Positions 6,308 through 13,259 of a DNA stretch of 14,291 nucleotides are shown piece after piece. Location: positions 1 to 14,291 of the forward strand of contig URMO01000056.1 in the NCBI GenBank assembly GCA_900549085.1, given 5' to 3'. Numbering within the stretch: the first letter of the stretch is position 1; each line of letters begins with the position of its first letter. The stretch comes from an uncultured Collinsella sp. (GTDB lineage: Bacteria > Actinomycetota > Coriobacteriia > Coriobacteriales > Coriobacteriaceae). The notes under the pieces are model-generated. The model worked only from the letters and a program-made list of their open reading frames with translations, did no database searches and was not told the DNA's origin. A program made the translations under genes and the position numbers.

Positions 6308-8668
6308 ATGGACGCCGCAGCCCGTACCGCCCATGATTCCACCCTCCAGCCGTTTTCGGAGATGGAGCACTATAAGCATGCCGATGAGCTGCCGCCCGAG
6401 ATTATGGCGGACAGCTACGACAAGCTGGAGCGTCTGTGCCTCAAATATATGAACGAGGACGACTTCTCCAAGGTGGAGCAGGCCTACTGCTTTGCTGCCG
6501 AGAAGCACTGCAACCAAAAGCGGCGCTCGGGCGAGATGTACATTAACCATCCCGTCGAGGTAGCTATCATTCTGGCCGACCTCAAGATGGACTGCGATGT
6601 GGTGTGCGCCGCGCTGTTGCACGATACCGTCGAGGATACCGAGACCTCGCTTACCGATGTTTCCGGCCTGTTTGGCGATACGGTGGCCGAGCTCGTCGAT
6701 GGCGTGACCAAGCTCACCAACATCGAAGTCGACAGCATGGACGAGAAGCAGGCCCTCACGCTGCGCAAGATGTTCCTTGCCATGTCCAAGGACATCCGCG
6801 TCATCATCGTCAAACTCGCCGACCGCCTGCATAACATGCGCACGCTTGCCGCCCTGCGCGAGGACCGCCGTCTGTTTAAGGCGCGCGAGACCATGGACGT
6901 ATACGCGCCTCTGGCCGACCGCCTGGGCATGAGCTCTATCAAGTGGGAGCTCGAGGACCTGTCCTTCTTCTACTTGGAGCCCGATGCCTACCAGCGCATC
7001 GCGCGCATGGTAGCCGAGTCGCGCGAGGTTCGCGAGCGTTATCTGGCCGAGACCATCAAGACGCTCACCGATGAACTCAATCGCATTGGTCTTGAGGACT
7101 TTCAGATCAACGGTCGTTCCAAGCACTATTGGTCCATCTATCAAAAGATGAAGCGCAAGGGCAAGGAGTTCTCCGAGATTTACGACCTGGTGGCGCTGCG
7201 CGTCATCACTCATTCGGTGCGCGATTGCTATTCCACGCTTGGTGCCGTGCATACCTTGTGGCATCCCATGCCCGGTCGTTTTAAAGACTATATCGCTATG
7301 CCCAAGGTCAATAACTACCAGTCGCTTCATACGACGGTTATCGGCCCCACGGCCCGCCCGCTCGAGATTCAGATTCGAACCTATGAGATGCACGAGCAGG
7401 CCGAGTACGGCATCGCCGCCCACTGGCTGTACAAGAAGTCGGGCGGATCGTCTGCCTCCAAGACCAACGATGCGCAGCGTCTGGACGACCAGATTAACTG
7501 GCTCAAGCACTCACTCGACTGGGCGGCGTCTGACGAGATCACCGATGCCAGGGAATACTTGCACTCGCTGAAGGTCGACTTGTTTGACCAGGAGATTTTT
7601 GTCTTTACGCCCAAGGGCGAGGTCATGGCGCTTCGTGCCGGCTCTACACCGCTCGACTTTGCCTACGCCGTTCATACCGAGGTCGGTAACCACTGTGTCG
7701 GCGCCAAGATCAACGGTGCGGTGGCGCCGCTCACGCACGAGATCAAGACGGGTGACCGTGTCGAGATCCTGACCAACAAGAGCTCCAAGCCGTCGCGTGA
7801 TTGGCTCAAGATCGTTAAGACGCCTTCGGCCAAGTCAAAGATTCGCCGTTACTTCGCCGCCGCGACCAAAGACGATGACGCTGCTGCCGGCCGCGATATA
7901 CTGGCTAAGGACCTGCGCAAGCGCGGGTATGGCATCTCTACGCCGCGATCCACGCGTGCGCTCAACGCCGTGGCGGAGCAGTTTAACTTCAAGCAGCTCG
8001 AGGACCTTTTTGCAGCCGTTGGCGCGGGCAAGGTCGCCCCGCGCGCTGTGGGCAATAAGGTCGAGCAAATCTTGGACCCCAAGCCCGAGGAACAGCTCAC
8101 CAAGGCCGAGGCTATCGCCGAGGTCGTCAAGCAGCCTGCCCGCGGCTCCAACCGCAAGCCGCAAAAGCGCGGCAAGAGCGCGAGCAACGGCATTATCGTC
8201 AAGGGCGAGAGCAACAGCGGTCTGCTGGTTCGTCTGGCGCATTGCTGCAATCCGGTGACGGGCGACGATATCGTCGGCTTCATCACGCGCGGCCGAGGTG
8301 TCTCGGTGCATCGTGCCAACTGCCCCAACGTCAAGGGCCTCATGGAGCACCCCGAGCGCATGATTGACGTAGAGTGGGATGGTGCTGCCGATACGCTTTT
8401 CCAGGTCGAGATTGTGGTCGAGTGCCTGGATCGTATGGGCCTGCTCAAGGACGTCACCATTGCCATTGGCGATGCAGGCGGCAATATCCTTTCCGCCGCC
8501 ACCTCGACCAACCGCGAGGGCATTGCGACCCTGCGTTTTATGGTCGAGATCTCGGACGCGAGTGGTCTGGATCCGCTGCTGGCATCGATTAGCAGCGTCG
8601 ACTCGGTCTACGATGCACGCCGTTTGATGCCTGGCGAGGGTGGGGCTCAGCTCAAGCGTCGCGTATAG
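6308..8668 (+). CDS. relA: bifunctional (p)ppGpp synthetase/hydrolase Rel
   Basis: A 786-residue long RSH protein with all expected domains. The HD hydrolase has H81, HD at 105-106 and D172 in KLADRLHNM. The synthetase domain carries RFKD (324-327), the version found in bifunctional Rel and SpoT rather than the EXDD of hydrolase-dead E. coli RelA, and EIQIRTYEMHEQAEYG (353-368). A TGS domain spans about 427-488. The zinc-finger/RIS region has HCC (645-647) and HRANC (668-672). The ACT domain spans about 697-772. Both catalytic activities appear intact. It makes ppGpp from GTP/GDP and ATP on amino-acid-starved ribosomes and degrades it otherwise. The ATG is preceded by GGGG (6298-6301) at 6 nt and lies 15 nt after the recJ stop, so the two are very likely co-transcribed. 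A Lys/Arg-rich low-complexity linker (about 610-628) separates the helical region from the zinc finger. Confidence 0.96.
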   Translation: MDAAARTAHDSTLQPFSEMEHYKHADELPPEIMADSYDKLERLCLKYMNEDDFSKVEQAYCFAAEKHCNQKRRSGEMYINHPVEVAIILADLKMDCDVVCAALLHDTVEDTETSLTDVSGLFGDTVAELVDGVTKLTNIEVDSMDEKQALTLRKMFLAMSKDIRVIIVKLADRLHNMRTLAALREDRRLFKARETMDVYAPLADRLGMSSIKWELEDLSFFYLEPDAYQRIARMVAESREVRERYLAETIKTLTDELNRIGLEDFQINGRSKHYWSIYQKMKRKGKEFSEIYDLVALRVITHSVRDCYSTLGAVHTLWHPMPGRFKDYIAMPKVNNYQSLHTTVIGPTARPLEIQIRTYEMHEQAEYGIAAHWLYKKSGGSSASKTNDAQRLDDQINWLKHSLDWAASDEITDAREYLHSLKVDLFDQEIFVFTPKGEVMALRAGSTPLDFAYAVHTEVGNHCVGAKINGAVAPLTHEIKTGDRVEILTNKSSKPSRDWLKIVKTPSAKSKIRRYFAAATKDDDAAAGRDILAKDLRKRGYGISTPRSTRALNAVAEQFNFKQLEDLFAAVGAGKVAPRAVGNKVEQILDPKPEEQLTKAEAIAEVVKQPARGSNRKPQKRGKSASNGIIVKGESNSGLLVRLAHCCNPVTGDDIVGFITRGRGVSVHRANCPNVKGLMEHPERMIDVEWDGAADTLFQVEIVVECLDRMGLLKDVTIAIGDAGGNILSAATSTNREGIATLRFMVEISDASGLDPLLASISSVDSVYDARRLMPGEGGAQLKRRV

Positions 8669-8707
8669 GCGTGACGAGCGCGCGACAGTAATGATATTGG
8701 TTACGTT

Positions 8708-8729
8708 CGGGGCATCGTTTGATGCCTCG
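8708..8729 (+). promoter_or_regulatory. strong hairpin between rel and the hydrolase gene
   Basis: CGGGGCATC (8708-8716) pairs with GATGCCTCG (8721-8729) over 9 positions (one G-T wobble) around a GTTT loop. The following bases lack a T-run, so it is not a textbook terminator. It may mark partial termination or an RNA processing point before the hydrolase gene 25 nt downstream. Confidence 0.45.
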
Positions 8730-8754
8730 ACGTTTATAGAAGGAGGGCGCACAC

Positions 8755-9438
8755 ATGGACGCTGCGGCTTTGGACTTAACCCCTCGGGGTACGGCTTCGA
8801 TTGAGGTGCTTGTAAACGGGCCCATCCAGACCAACAGTTACGCCGTTATTTCGAGTGGCGAATGCTTGATTATCGATCCCGCTTGGGAAGGCGAAAACCT
8901 CGTTGCGCACATCCGAGCCGAACACCCTGGCGTGCATGTGCTCGGTTCCGTCTGCACGCACGGTCATGCCGACCATGTTGGCGGTGTAGCCGGAGTTCGG
9001 GCCGCCGTTGGCGCTGACGCCTTGTACGAGCTGTGTGTTAAGGATGCGACTGTGCCGCATGCAAATATAGAGGAGCAGCGAGCGATGTGGGGCATCGAGA
9101 CGCCCGATCCGGGCGAGCCGACGCGGCTGCTTGCCGAGGGCGATACCATTGAGCTAGGCGACATTTGCCTGCAGGTTATCGAGGTGCCCGGGCATACGCC
9201 GGGTGGCATTGTCTTGTTTGCTGCCACCGAGCAGGGGAACATTGCCTTTGTGGGCGACACGCTATTCCCGGGCAGCCACGGCCGCACCGATCTTTCTGGA
9301 GGAGACGAGGCGGCGATTCTGCGCTCGCTCTCCAAGCTCGCCCGGCTTCTCCCGCCCGATACCGTTTGCCTAACCGGCCATGGCGATTCGACCACTGTGG
9401 CACGCGAGCTTATGCGGAACCCTTTCATGCAGATGTAG
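8755..9438 (+). CDS. metallo-beta-lactamase-fold hydrolase (glyoxalase II-like)
   Basis: A 227-residue MBL-fold hydrolase. Metal ligands are visible in order: THGHADH (68-74; His69, His71, Asp73, His74), GHTPGG (146-151; His147), VGDTLFPGSHGRTDL (166-180; Asp168) and LTGHG (206-210; His209). This is the glyoxalase II/YcbL-like pattern, so a binuclear zinc or iron centre cleaving a thioester or related ester is likely. The exact substrate is unknown, and the protein lacks the extra C-terminal helices of classical GloB. A strong AAGGAGG (8740-8746) sits 8 nt before ATG 8755. In Firmicutes an MBL hydrolase often lies near relA and dtd; here it follows rel directly after 86 nt, probably as a further operon member. 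Confidence 0.88.
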   Translation: MDAAALDLTPRGTASIEVLVNGPIQTNSYAVISSGECLIIDPAWEGENLVAHIRAEHPGVHVLGSVCTHGHADHVGGVAGVRAAVGADALYELCVKDATVPHANIEEQRAMWGIETPDPGEPTRLLAEGDTIELGDICLQVIEVPGHTPGGIVLFAATEQGNIAFVGDTLFPGSHGRTDLSGGDEAAILRSLSKLARLLPPDTVCLTGHGDSTTVARELMRNPFMQM

Positions 9439-9449
9439 CTTTGTAGTCA

Positions 9450-9469
9450 GCTTCTGAAGCACGAGAAGC
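9450..9469 (+). terminator. possible hairpin after the hydrolase gene
   Basis: GCTTCT (9450-9455) and AGAAGC (9464-9469) form a 6-bp stem with an 8-nt loop, 12 nt after the stop codon. A nested GCTTC-T-GAAGC dyad competes with it. ATATTTT follows about 14 nt later. A weak terminator at best. Confidence 0.3.
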
Positions 9470-9564
9470 GTCCAAACGTCAAGATATTTTCCCCAACGGG
9501 TCGATTCCGTAGGGCAAGCGGTCAAAAAAAGTCTGTTTGGACGATATTCGTGAACAAACGAACG

Positions 9565-9592
9565 TTTATGCTCGGATACGCCGTGGTAAAAT
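9565..9592 (+). promoter_or_regulatory. fba promoter (extended -10)
   Basis: TAAAAT at 9587-9592 is preceded by TGG, giving an extended -10 (TGGTAAAAT). A partial -35, TTTATG, lies at 9565-9570 with 16-nt spacing. The predicted start near 9599 gives a short leader to the strong AGGAGG at 9619-9624. The 9-nt inverted repeat CGTCCAAAC (9469-9477) / GTTTGGACG (9535-9543) lies upstream. Confidence 0.55.
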
Positions 9593-9632
9593 CACAGGCG
9601 TTATCGGAGCAACCTTACAGGAGGTTTCTTTT

Positions 9633-10499
9633 ATGCTCGTCAACGCAGCAGACATGCTCAAGAAGGCCGAGGCCGGCAAGTACGGTCTCGGTGCCTTCAA
9701 CACCAACAACCTCGAGTGGACCCTGGCTATTCTCCAGGCCGCCGAGGAGGCCAAGTCTCCGCTGATCCTTCAGTGCACCGCTGGTGCCGCTAAGTGGATG
9801 GGCGGTTTCAAGGTCTGCGCCGACATGGTCAAGGCTGCCGTCGAGGCCACGGGCGTTACCGTTCCCGTCGCCCTTCACCTCGATCACGGTTCTTACGAGG
9901 ACTGCTTCAAGTGCATCGAGGCCGGCTTCACGTCCATCATGTATGACGGCTCTCACGAGGAGACCTTCCAGCTTAACCTCGACCGCACCAAGGAGCTCGT
10001 TGAGCTTGCCCACTCCAAGGGCATGTCCATCGAGGCCGAGGTCGGCGGCATCGGCGGCACCGAGGACGGCGTGACCTCCAGCGGCGAGCTCGCTGATCCT
10101 GCTGAGTGCAAGCAGATCGCTGACCTGGGCGTCGACTTCCTCGCCTGCGGCATCGGCAACATCCACGGCGTGTACCCTGCCGACTGGGCTGGCCTTTCCT
10201 TCGAGCGCCTGGGCGAGATCAAGGCTCAGACCGGTGACCTGCCCCTCGTTCTGCACGGTGGTACCGGCATCCCCGAGGATCAGATCAAGAAGGCCATCTC
10301 CCTGGGCATCTCCAAGATCAACGTCAACACCGACCTGCAGCTCGTCTTCGCCAAGGGCGTCCGCGAGTACATCGAGGCCGGCAAGGATCAGCAGGGCAAG
10401 GGCTTTGACCCTCGCAAGCTCCTCAAGCCTGGTCGCGACAACATCGTTGCTCGCACCAAGGAGCTCATGGAGGAGTTTGGCTCCGTCAACAAGGCGTAA
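9633..10499 (+). CDS. fba: class II fructose-1,6-bisphosphate aldolase
   Basis: A 288-residue zinc-dependent aldolase of the class IIB type, the usual length. It interconverts fructose-1,6-bisphosphate with dihydroxyacetone phosphate and glyceraldehyde-3-phosphate in glycolysis and gluconeogenesis. Motifs: LHLDHG (81-86, Asp84 catalytic and His85 zinc), SIEAEVGGIGG (132-142), GNIHGVY (175-181, zinc His178), LHGGTG (207-212, zinc His208) and KINVNTD (228-234) for phosphate binding. I start at ATG 9633, where AGGAGG is spaced 8 nt. An in-frame ATG 96 nt upstream would add a basic extension lacking homology and overlaps the promoter. Codon choice is extremely biased (AAG, GAG, CTC, GAC, ATC), as expected of a highly expressed gene. 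It stands alone between its own promoter and a very long hairpin. Confidence 0.96.
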   Translation: MLVNAADMLKKAEAGKYGLGAFNTNNLEWTLAILQAAEEAKSPLILQCTAGAAKWMGGFKVCADMVKAAVEATGVTVPVALHLDHGSYEDCFKCIEAGFTSIMYDGSHEETFQLNLDRTKELVELAHSKGMSIEAEVGGIGGTEDGVTSSGELADPAECKQIADLGVDFLACGIGNIHGVYPADWAGLSFERLGEIKAQTGDLPLVLHGGTGIPEDQIKKAISLGISKINVNTDLQLVFAKGVREYIEAGKDQQGKGFDPRKLLKPGRDNIVARTKELMEEFGSVNKA

Positions 10500-10519
10500 A
10501 CGTCGCTAAACTTCCCACC

Positions 10520-10619
10520 GGAAGCCCCGTCTCCCTACACTGTTTCCTTTGCGCTCACCTGGCTTCGCCAGAAGTCGCGCCAAGGAAACAGTTCCGGGGG
10601 ACGGGGCTTCCTTCGTTTA
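10520..10619 (+). terminator. very long terminator-like hairpin after fba
   Basis: GGAAGCCCCGTC (10520-10531) pairs perfectly with GACGGGGCTTCC (10600-10611). Inside, ACTGTTTCCTT (10539-10549) pairs perfectly with AAGGAAACAGT (10582-10592). The apex carries GCGC/GCGC (10551-10554, 10577-10580) and CTGGC-TTC-GCCAG (10559-10571). The whole stem-loop spans about 92 nt and is followed by TTCGTTT. It is much larger than an ordinary intrinsic terminator. Its position 20 nt after the fba stop suits a terminator or 3'-end stabiliser. Confidence 0.7.
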
Positions 10620-10745
10620 ACGCCGCAGGGTTACGAGTCTGAATTAAGATGGCTACTGGCTTCGCCAGAAGTCGCGCGACGGAATCAGCTCCGGGGAAAC
10701 GGGGCCTCCTTTGTTAACTCGCTACAGGGTTACTGGGCTGAATTT
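10559..10745 (+). repeat. two diverged tandem copies of a ~87-nt palindromic unit
   Basis: Positions 10559-10580 recur exactly at 10656-10677 (22 nt, containing the CTGGCTTCGCCAG hairpin). The following 65 nt are also clearly related: TTCCGGGGGACGGGGCTTCC versus CTCCGGGGAAACGGGGCCTC, then CAGGGTTAC in both, then CTGAATT in both. The second copy lacks a left arm to match, so it cannot form the long stem of the first. A third, weaker echo (GGGGCTTTC...CTCGCTACA) is at 10788-10813. It looks like duplication of the right half of the terminator or an extragenic palindromic element. Confidence 0.65.
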
Positions 10746-10785
10746 ATTTATTGACTACCGTTCGGCGGTGTTGAGGGTTCCTTTA

Positions 10786-10815
10786 TTGGGGCTTTCTTTT
10801 TTATCTCGCTACAAT
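10786..10815 (+). promoter_or_regulatory. promoter of the transglutaminase-like gene
   Basis: TACAAT at 10810-10815 with a partial -35, TTGGGG, at 10786-10791 (spacing 18). The predicted start near 10822 leaves about 29 nt to ATG 10851. The T-rich stretch 10793-10802 lies between the boxes. Confidence 0.4.
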
Positions 10816-10850
10816 GGGCTTCAAGGGTTCTAGTGACTTGGAGTTTTGGT

Positions 10851-12284
10851 ATGGCTGTTATTAATGTGCTGCCTTCGGATGGGAAGGTTGTTGACGAGGG
10901 TCCTGTTGGTTGCTCTGTTGATGTTTGCTGCGATGACTTTCGCCATCTCGATATTGGGCTACCGCCTGAGATTCTTCGTCTTAAGGATGCCGGGTATTTG
11001 ACGCAGGCTGTTGCCGCCTGCGATCGCCTTTTGGAGCAGAACTCTGAGCCTTCGCTGGCTGCCTGCGTTCGCGCCGAGCGGTATCGCATGATCGAGACGC
11101 CGCTTCATTTTTCGGTGTCGCGTGATCGGGCTATCGAGATGATCCGCGAGGAGTGGCCTGAGTTTACCGAAGAGCAGTTTGACGACCTGATTGACCGCAA
11201 GCGTATCGATTGGCGCTTTATCGATGGCGAGCTGTTCGTTCTTGACAACTTCCTTGATTCTTTGCGCGTGTATCCCAAGGAGGTTCCGGGTCTGCGTCCC
11301 GATTCTGCGGATGGAATTGCGCTGCGCAACCAGATGCTCGAGGAGATGGAGTCGCAGGGCGGGCTGTCTCGCACCATTACGCTTAAGGCATACGTGTCTG
11401 TCCCCGGTGCTTTGGAGGGGGAGACCGTTCGCGCGTGGCTTCCCGTTGCCGCCGCCTGCCGCCAGCAGTCCCAGGTCGAGATACTTGATATGACGCCGGA
11501 GGGGGCCATTGCTCCTGCGAGCGCCTCGGCGCGTACTGCCTCGTGGGTCTCCTCGACCGATCGCACATTCTCGGTGACCTATCGCTATCAAATCGATGCC
11601 GCTTATCGCGATATCTATGGGGGTGCACTTCCGGCGCATCCCTGTATGGACGCGCCGTTGCCCGAAGATATTTCCGAGGACCGTCCGCACATTGCATTCA
11701 CGCCGTATCTGCAGCAACTGACGGCCGGTGTTGTTGACGGACTCGAGGATCCGCTCGATCGCGCCCGTGCTATCTATGATTATCTGACGCAGCATATCGA
11801 CTATCGCTATCAGCCGCCGTACTTGCTTTTGGGATCTATTGCCGATGACTGCGCGCATTCGCTCCGCGGCGATTGCGGCGTTATGGCGCTCACGTTTATC
11901 ACCATGTGCCGTATCGCGGGCGTGCCTGCCCGTTGGCAGAGCGGCCTGTACGTTGCGCCCGATTCGGTGGGGTCGCACGACTGGGCAGAGTTCTATACGC
12001 CGCAGACCGGTTGGCTCAACGCCGACGTGTCATTTGGATCTTCTGCTCGCAGGATGGGGGAGGAATGGCGCCGCCGCCACTATTTTGGCAATCTCGACCC
12101 GTGGCGCATGGTGGCAAACTGTCGGTTCCAGGCGGGGTTTGAACCTGTCTTTGACGGCATGCGCGAGGACCCCTACGATAACCAGATGGGTGAGGCTTCG
12201 GTCGACGGTCGCGGATGCCGTCAGCGCGAGATGCTCCGCACGGTCGAACTCATCGAAATGCTCGAAGTTCCATTTTCGGACTAA
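10851..12284 (+). CDS. cytoplasmic transglutaminase-like (papain-fold) protein
   Basis: A 477-residue protein with a transglutaminase-like core in its C-terminal half. The Cys-His-Asp triad appears as RGDCGVMALTF (Cys342), SHDWAEFY (His376) and LNADVSFG (Asp392). The preceding segment RARAIYDYLTQHIDYRY (about 304-320) is typical of the region before the catalytic Cys. The middle part (about 175-250) is beta-rich and resembles the domain that precedes the core in related proteins. The N-terminal 150 residues are mostly helical, acidic and unassigned. There is no signal peptide or transmembrane helix. Bacterial members are usually proteases or amidases rather than cross-linkers; the substrate is unknown. 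I start at ATG 10851 with GGAG 7 nt upstream; GTG 10833 would add six residues. Its more T-rich codon use in the first third contrasts with fba. It stands alone between fba and tRNA-Leu. Confidence 0.8.
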   Translation: MAVINVLPSDGKVVDEGPVGCSVDVCCDDFRHLDIGLPPEILRLKDAGYLTQAVAACDRLLEQNSEPSLAACVRAERYRMIETPLHFSVSRDRAIEMIREEWPEFTEEQFDDLIDRKRIDWRFIDGELFVLDNFLDSLRVYPKEVPGLRPDSADGIALRNQMLEEMESQGGLSRTITLKAYVSVPGALEGETVRAWLPVAAACRQQSQVEILDMTPEGAIAPASASARTASWVSSTDRTFSVTYRYQIDAAYRDIYGGALPAHPCMDAPLPEDISEDRPHIAFTPYLQQLTAGVVDGLEDPLDRARAIYDYLTQHIDYRYQPPYLLLGSIADDCAHSLRGDCGVMALTFITMCRIAGVPARWQSGLYVAPDSVGSHDWAEFYTPQTGWLNADVSFGSSARRMGEEWRRRHYFGNLDPWRMVANCRFQAGFEPVFDGMREDPYDNQMGEASVDGRGCRQREMLRTVELIEMLEVPFSD

Positions 12285-12323
12285 TCGGTAGAAAGCTGTG
12301 ATAAACTAACTCACGCATTACGT

Positions 12324-12410
12324 GCCCGAGTGGCGGAATTGGCAGACGCAGTGGACTCAAAATCCACCGTTGGCAACAACGTGCGAGTTCGAGTCTCGCC
12401 TCGGGCACCA
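12324..12410 (+). tRNA. tRNA-Leu (anticodon CAA)
   Basis: An 87-nt class II tRNA. The acceptor stem is GCCCGAG (12324-12330) with CTCGGGC (12400-12406), then discriminator A and an encoded CCA. The anticodon stem GTGGA/TCCAC encloses the loop CTCAAAA, with anticodon CAA at 12358-12360 reading UUG. A long variable arm CGTTG-GCAA-CAACG and a T-loop GTTCGAGTC are present. TAAACT (12302-12307) upstream is a possible -10 element. Confidence 0.97.
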
Positions 12411-12429
12411 TACATGCAAGAGAGCGTTC

Positions 12430-12451
12430 AAGGGGGTTGCGACCCCTTTTT
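12430..12451 (+). terminator. intrinsic terminator of tRNA-Leu
   Basis: AAGGGGGT (12430-12437) pairs with ACCCCTTT (12442-12449) around the loop TGCG, with a T-run over 12447-12451. It lies 20 nt downstream of the encoded CCA. Confidence 0.8.
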
Positions 12452-12481
12452 CGTGTACGTAATGTGATAACGCGCTGCGCG

Positions 12482-12490
12482 TGTTATTAT
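12482..12490 (+). promoter_or_regulatory. infC operon promoter (extended -10)
   Basis: TGTTATTAT gives an extended -10 (TG-T-TATTAT, hexamer 12485-12490). No convincing -35 is visible around 12462-12467. It would start transcription near 12497 and yield a leader of about 175 nt before infC. Confidence 0.45.
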
Positions 12491-12496
12491 CCACAA

Positions 12497-12657
12497 GGCG
12501 TTGTTCCCGCAATGCCCTAAAGAGGAACCCGAGGGTTCCCACCTTTTGGCGCCAATGAGCAGCTGACTGGTCATACAACTTAGATTCACTTCCTCAAATC
12601 GAGGATGTCTATGTGTACGACCTGGTTGCAAAGATGCGCCGGGTTATTTTTTTATGA
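12497..12657 (+). promoter_or_regulatory. infC-rpmI-rplT leader, probable autoregulatory RNA
   Basis: About 160 nt of non-coding leader holds structured elements. GGAACC-CGAG-GGTTCC forms a hairpin at 12524-12539. The palindrome TTGGCGCCAA is at 12546-12555, and a terminator-like hairpin is at 12620-12653. Leaders of this operon in Firmicutes bind ribosomal protein L20 and control a terminator (L20 leader), so the same logic is plausible here. GGCGC (12548-12552) could pair with GCGCC (12636-12640) of the terminator arm and act as an antiterminator. I cannot match the known Rfam consensus by eye. Confidence 0.5.
12620..12653 (+). terminator. attenuator-like terminator directly before infC
   Basis: ACCTGGTTGC (12620-12629) pairs with GCGCCGGGT (12636-12644), with one bulged T, two wobbles and a 6-nt AAAGAT loop. 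TA then a run of seven T (12647-12653) follows. The T-run ends seven nt before the infC ribosome site, so this terminator would shut off the whole operon when formed. Confidence 0.65.
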
Positions 12658-12672
12658 ATGGAGGTAGGGAAA

Positions 12673-13227
12673 ATAGCTAAGTCTGATGACACCCGCATCA
12701 ACGACGAGATCACTGCATCTTCGTGCCGTTTGATTGGCGTCGATGGCTCTCAGCTCGGCCTGTTCGCCATCCGCGATGCCCAGCGCGTCGCCGACGATCA
12801 GGGTCTCGACCTGGTCGAGATCGCTCCCAACGCGGAGCCGCCGGTCTGCAAGGTCATGGACTACGGTAAGTTCAAGTACCAGCAGGCCATGAAGGCCAAG
12901 GCCGCTCGTAAGAACCAGTCCAAGGTCGAGGTCAAGGAAATGAAGTTCCGACCCAAGATCGACGTTGGTGACTACGAGACCAAGAAGGGCCACGTTCTGC
13001 GTTTCCTCAAGAAGGGCGCACGCGTTAAGATCACCATTATGTTCCGCGGCCGTGAGATGGCTCACCCGGAGCAGGGTCTTAACGTTCTCGAGCGTCTCGC
13101 CGAGGATCTCAAGCCTTACGCTACGGTCGAGTCCAAGCCTAAGATGGAAGGCCGTAACATGCTTATGCTGCTCGCCCCGATTAAGGGCGCCTTTGATGAG
13201 GATAAAGCGGCAGGCGATACCAAGTAA
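12673..13227 (+). CDS. infC: translation initiation factor IF-3, apparent AUA start
   Basis: A 184-residue IF3. The N-domain has TRINDEI, LIGVDGSQLG and LDLVEIAPNAEPPVCKVMDYGKFKYQ (split here for length: LDLVEIAPN, PPVCKVMDYGKF). A Lys-rich linker helix follows, then the C-domain with KEMKFRP, DYETK, FLKKGARVKITIMFRGREM. It binds the 30S subunit, blocks premature 50S joining and proofreads the start codon. I place the start at ATA 12673, because GGAGG (12660-12664) is 8 nt upstream and the protein then begins with the usual short basic lead before RIND. The in-frame ATG at 12658 overlaps that ribosome site, has only the terminator T-run before it and would give an atypical MEVGKI lead. Rare start codons in infC are the known basis of IF3 self-repression. 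Codon bias is strong. Confidence 0.93.
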   Translation: MAKSDDTRINDEITASSCRLIGVDGSQLGLFAIRDAQRVADDQGLDLVEIAPNAEPPVCKVMDYGKFKYQQAMKAKAARKNQSKVEVKEMKFRPKIDVGDYETKKGHVLRFLKKGARVKITIMFRGREMAHPEQGLNVLERLAEDLKPYATVESKPKMEGRNMLMLLAPIKGAFDEDKAAGDTK

Positions 13228-13259
13228 CTAGTGTTCTGTAACCGATTAAGGAGTATTTC

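Noticed and set aside
6254..7510. A 418-codon minus-strand frame opposite rel
   Set aside because: Antisense shadow of the well-supported Rel gene; no family features.
9537..9632. N-terminal extension of aldolase from an upstream ATG
   Set aside because: It overlaps the promoter, has no ribosome site and no homology, while ATG 9633 has an ideal AGGAGG.
10559..10745. CRISPR-like array
   Set aside because: Only two clear units, the repeat extends through the putative spacer and diverges gradually; it is a tandem duplication of a palindromic element.
12324..12410. tRNA-Leu as an integration site for a mobile element
   Set aside because: No integrase gene, no partial tRNA duplicate and no change in gene content nearby.
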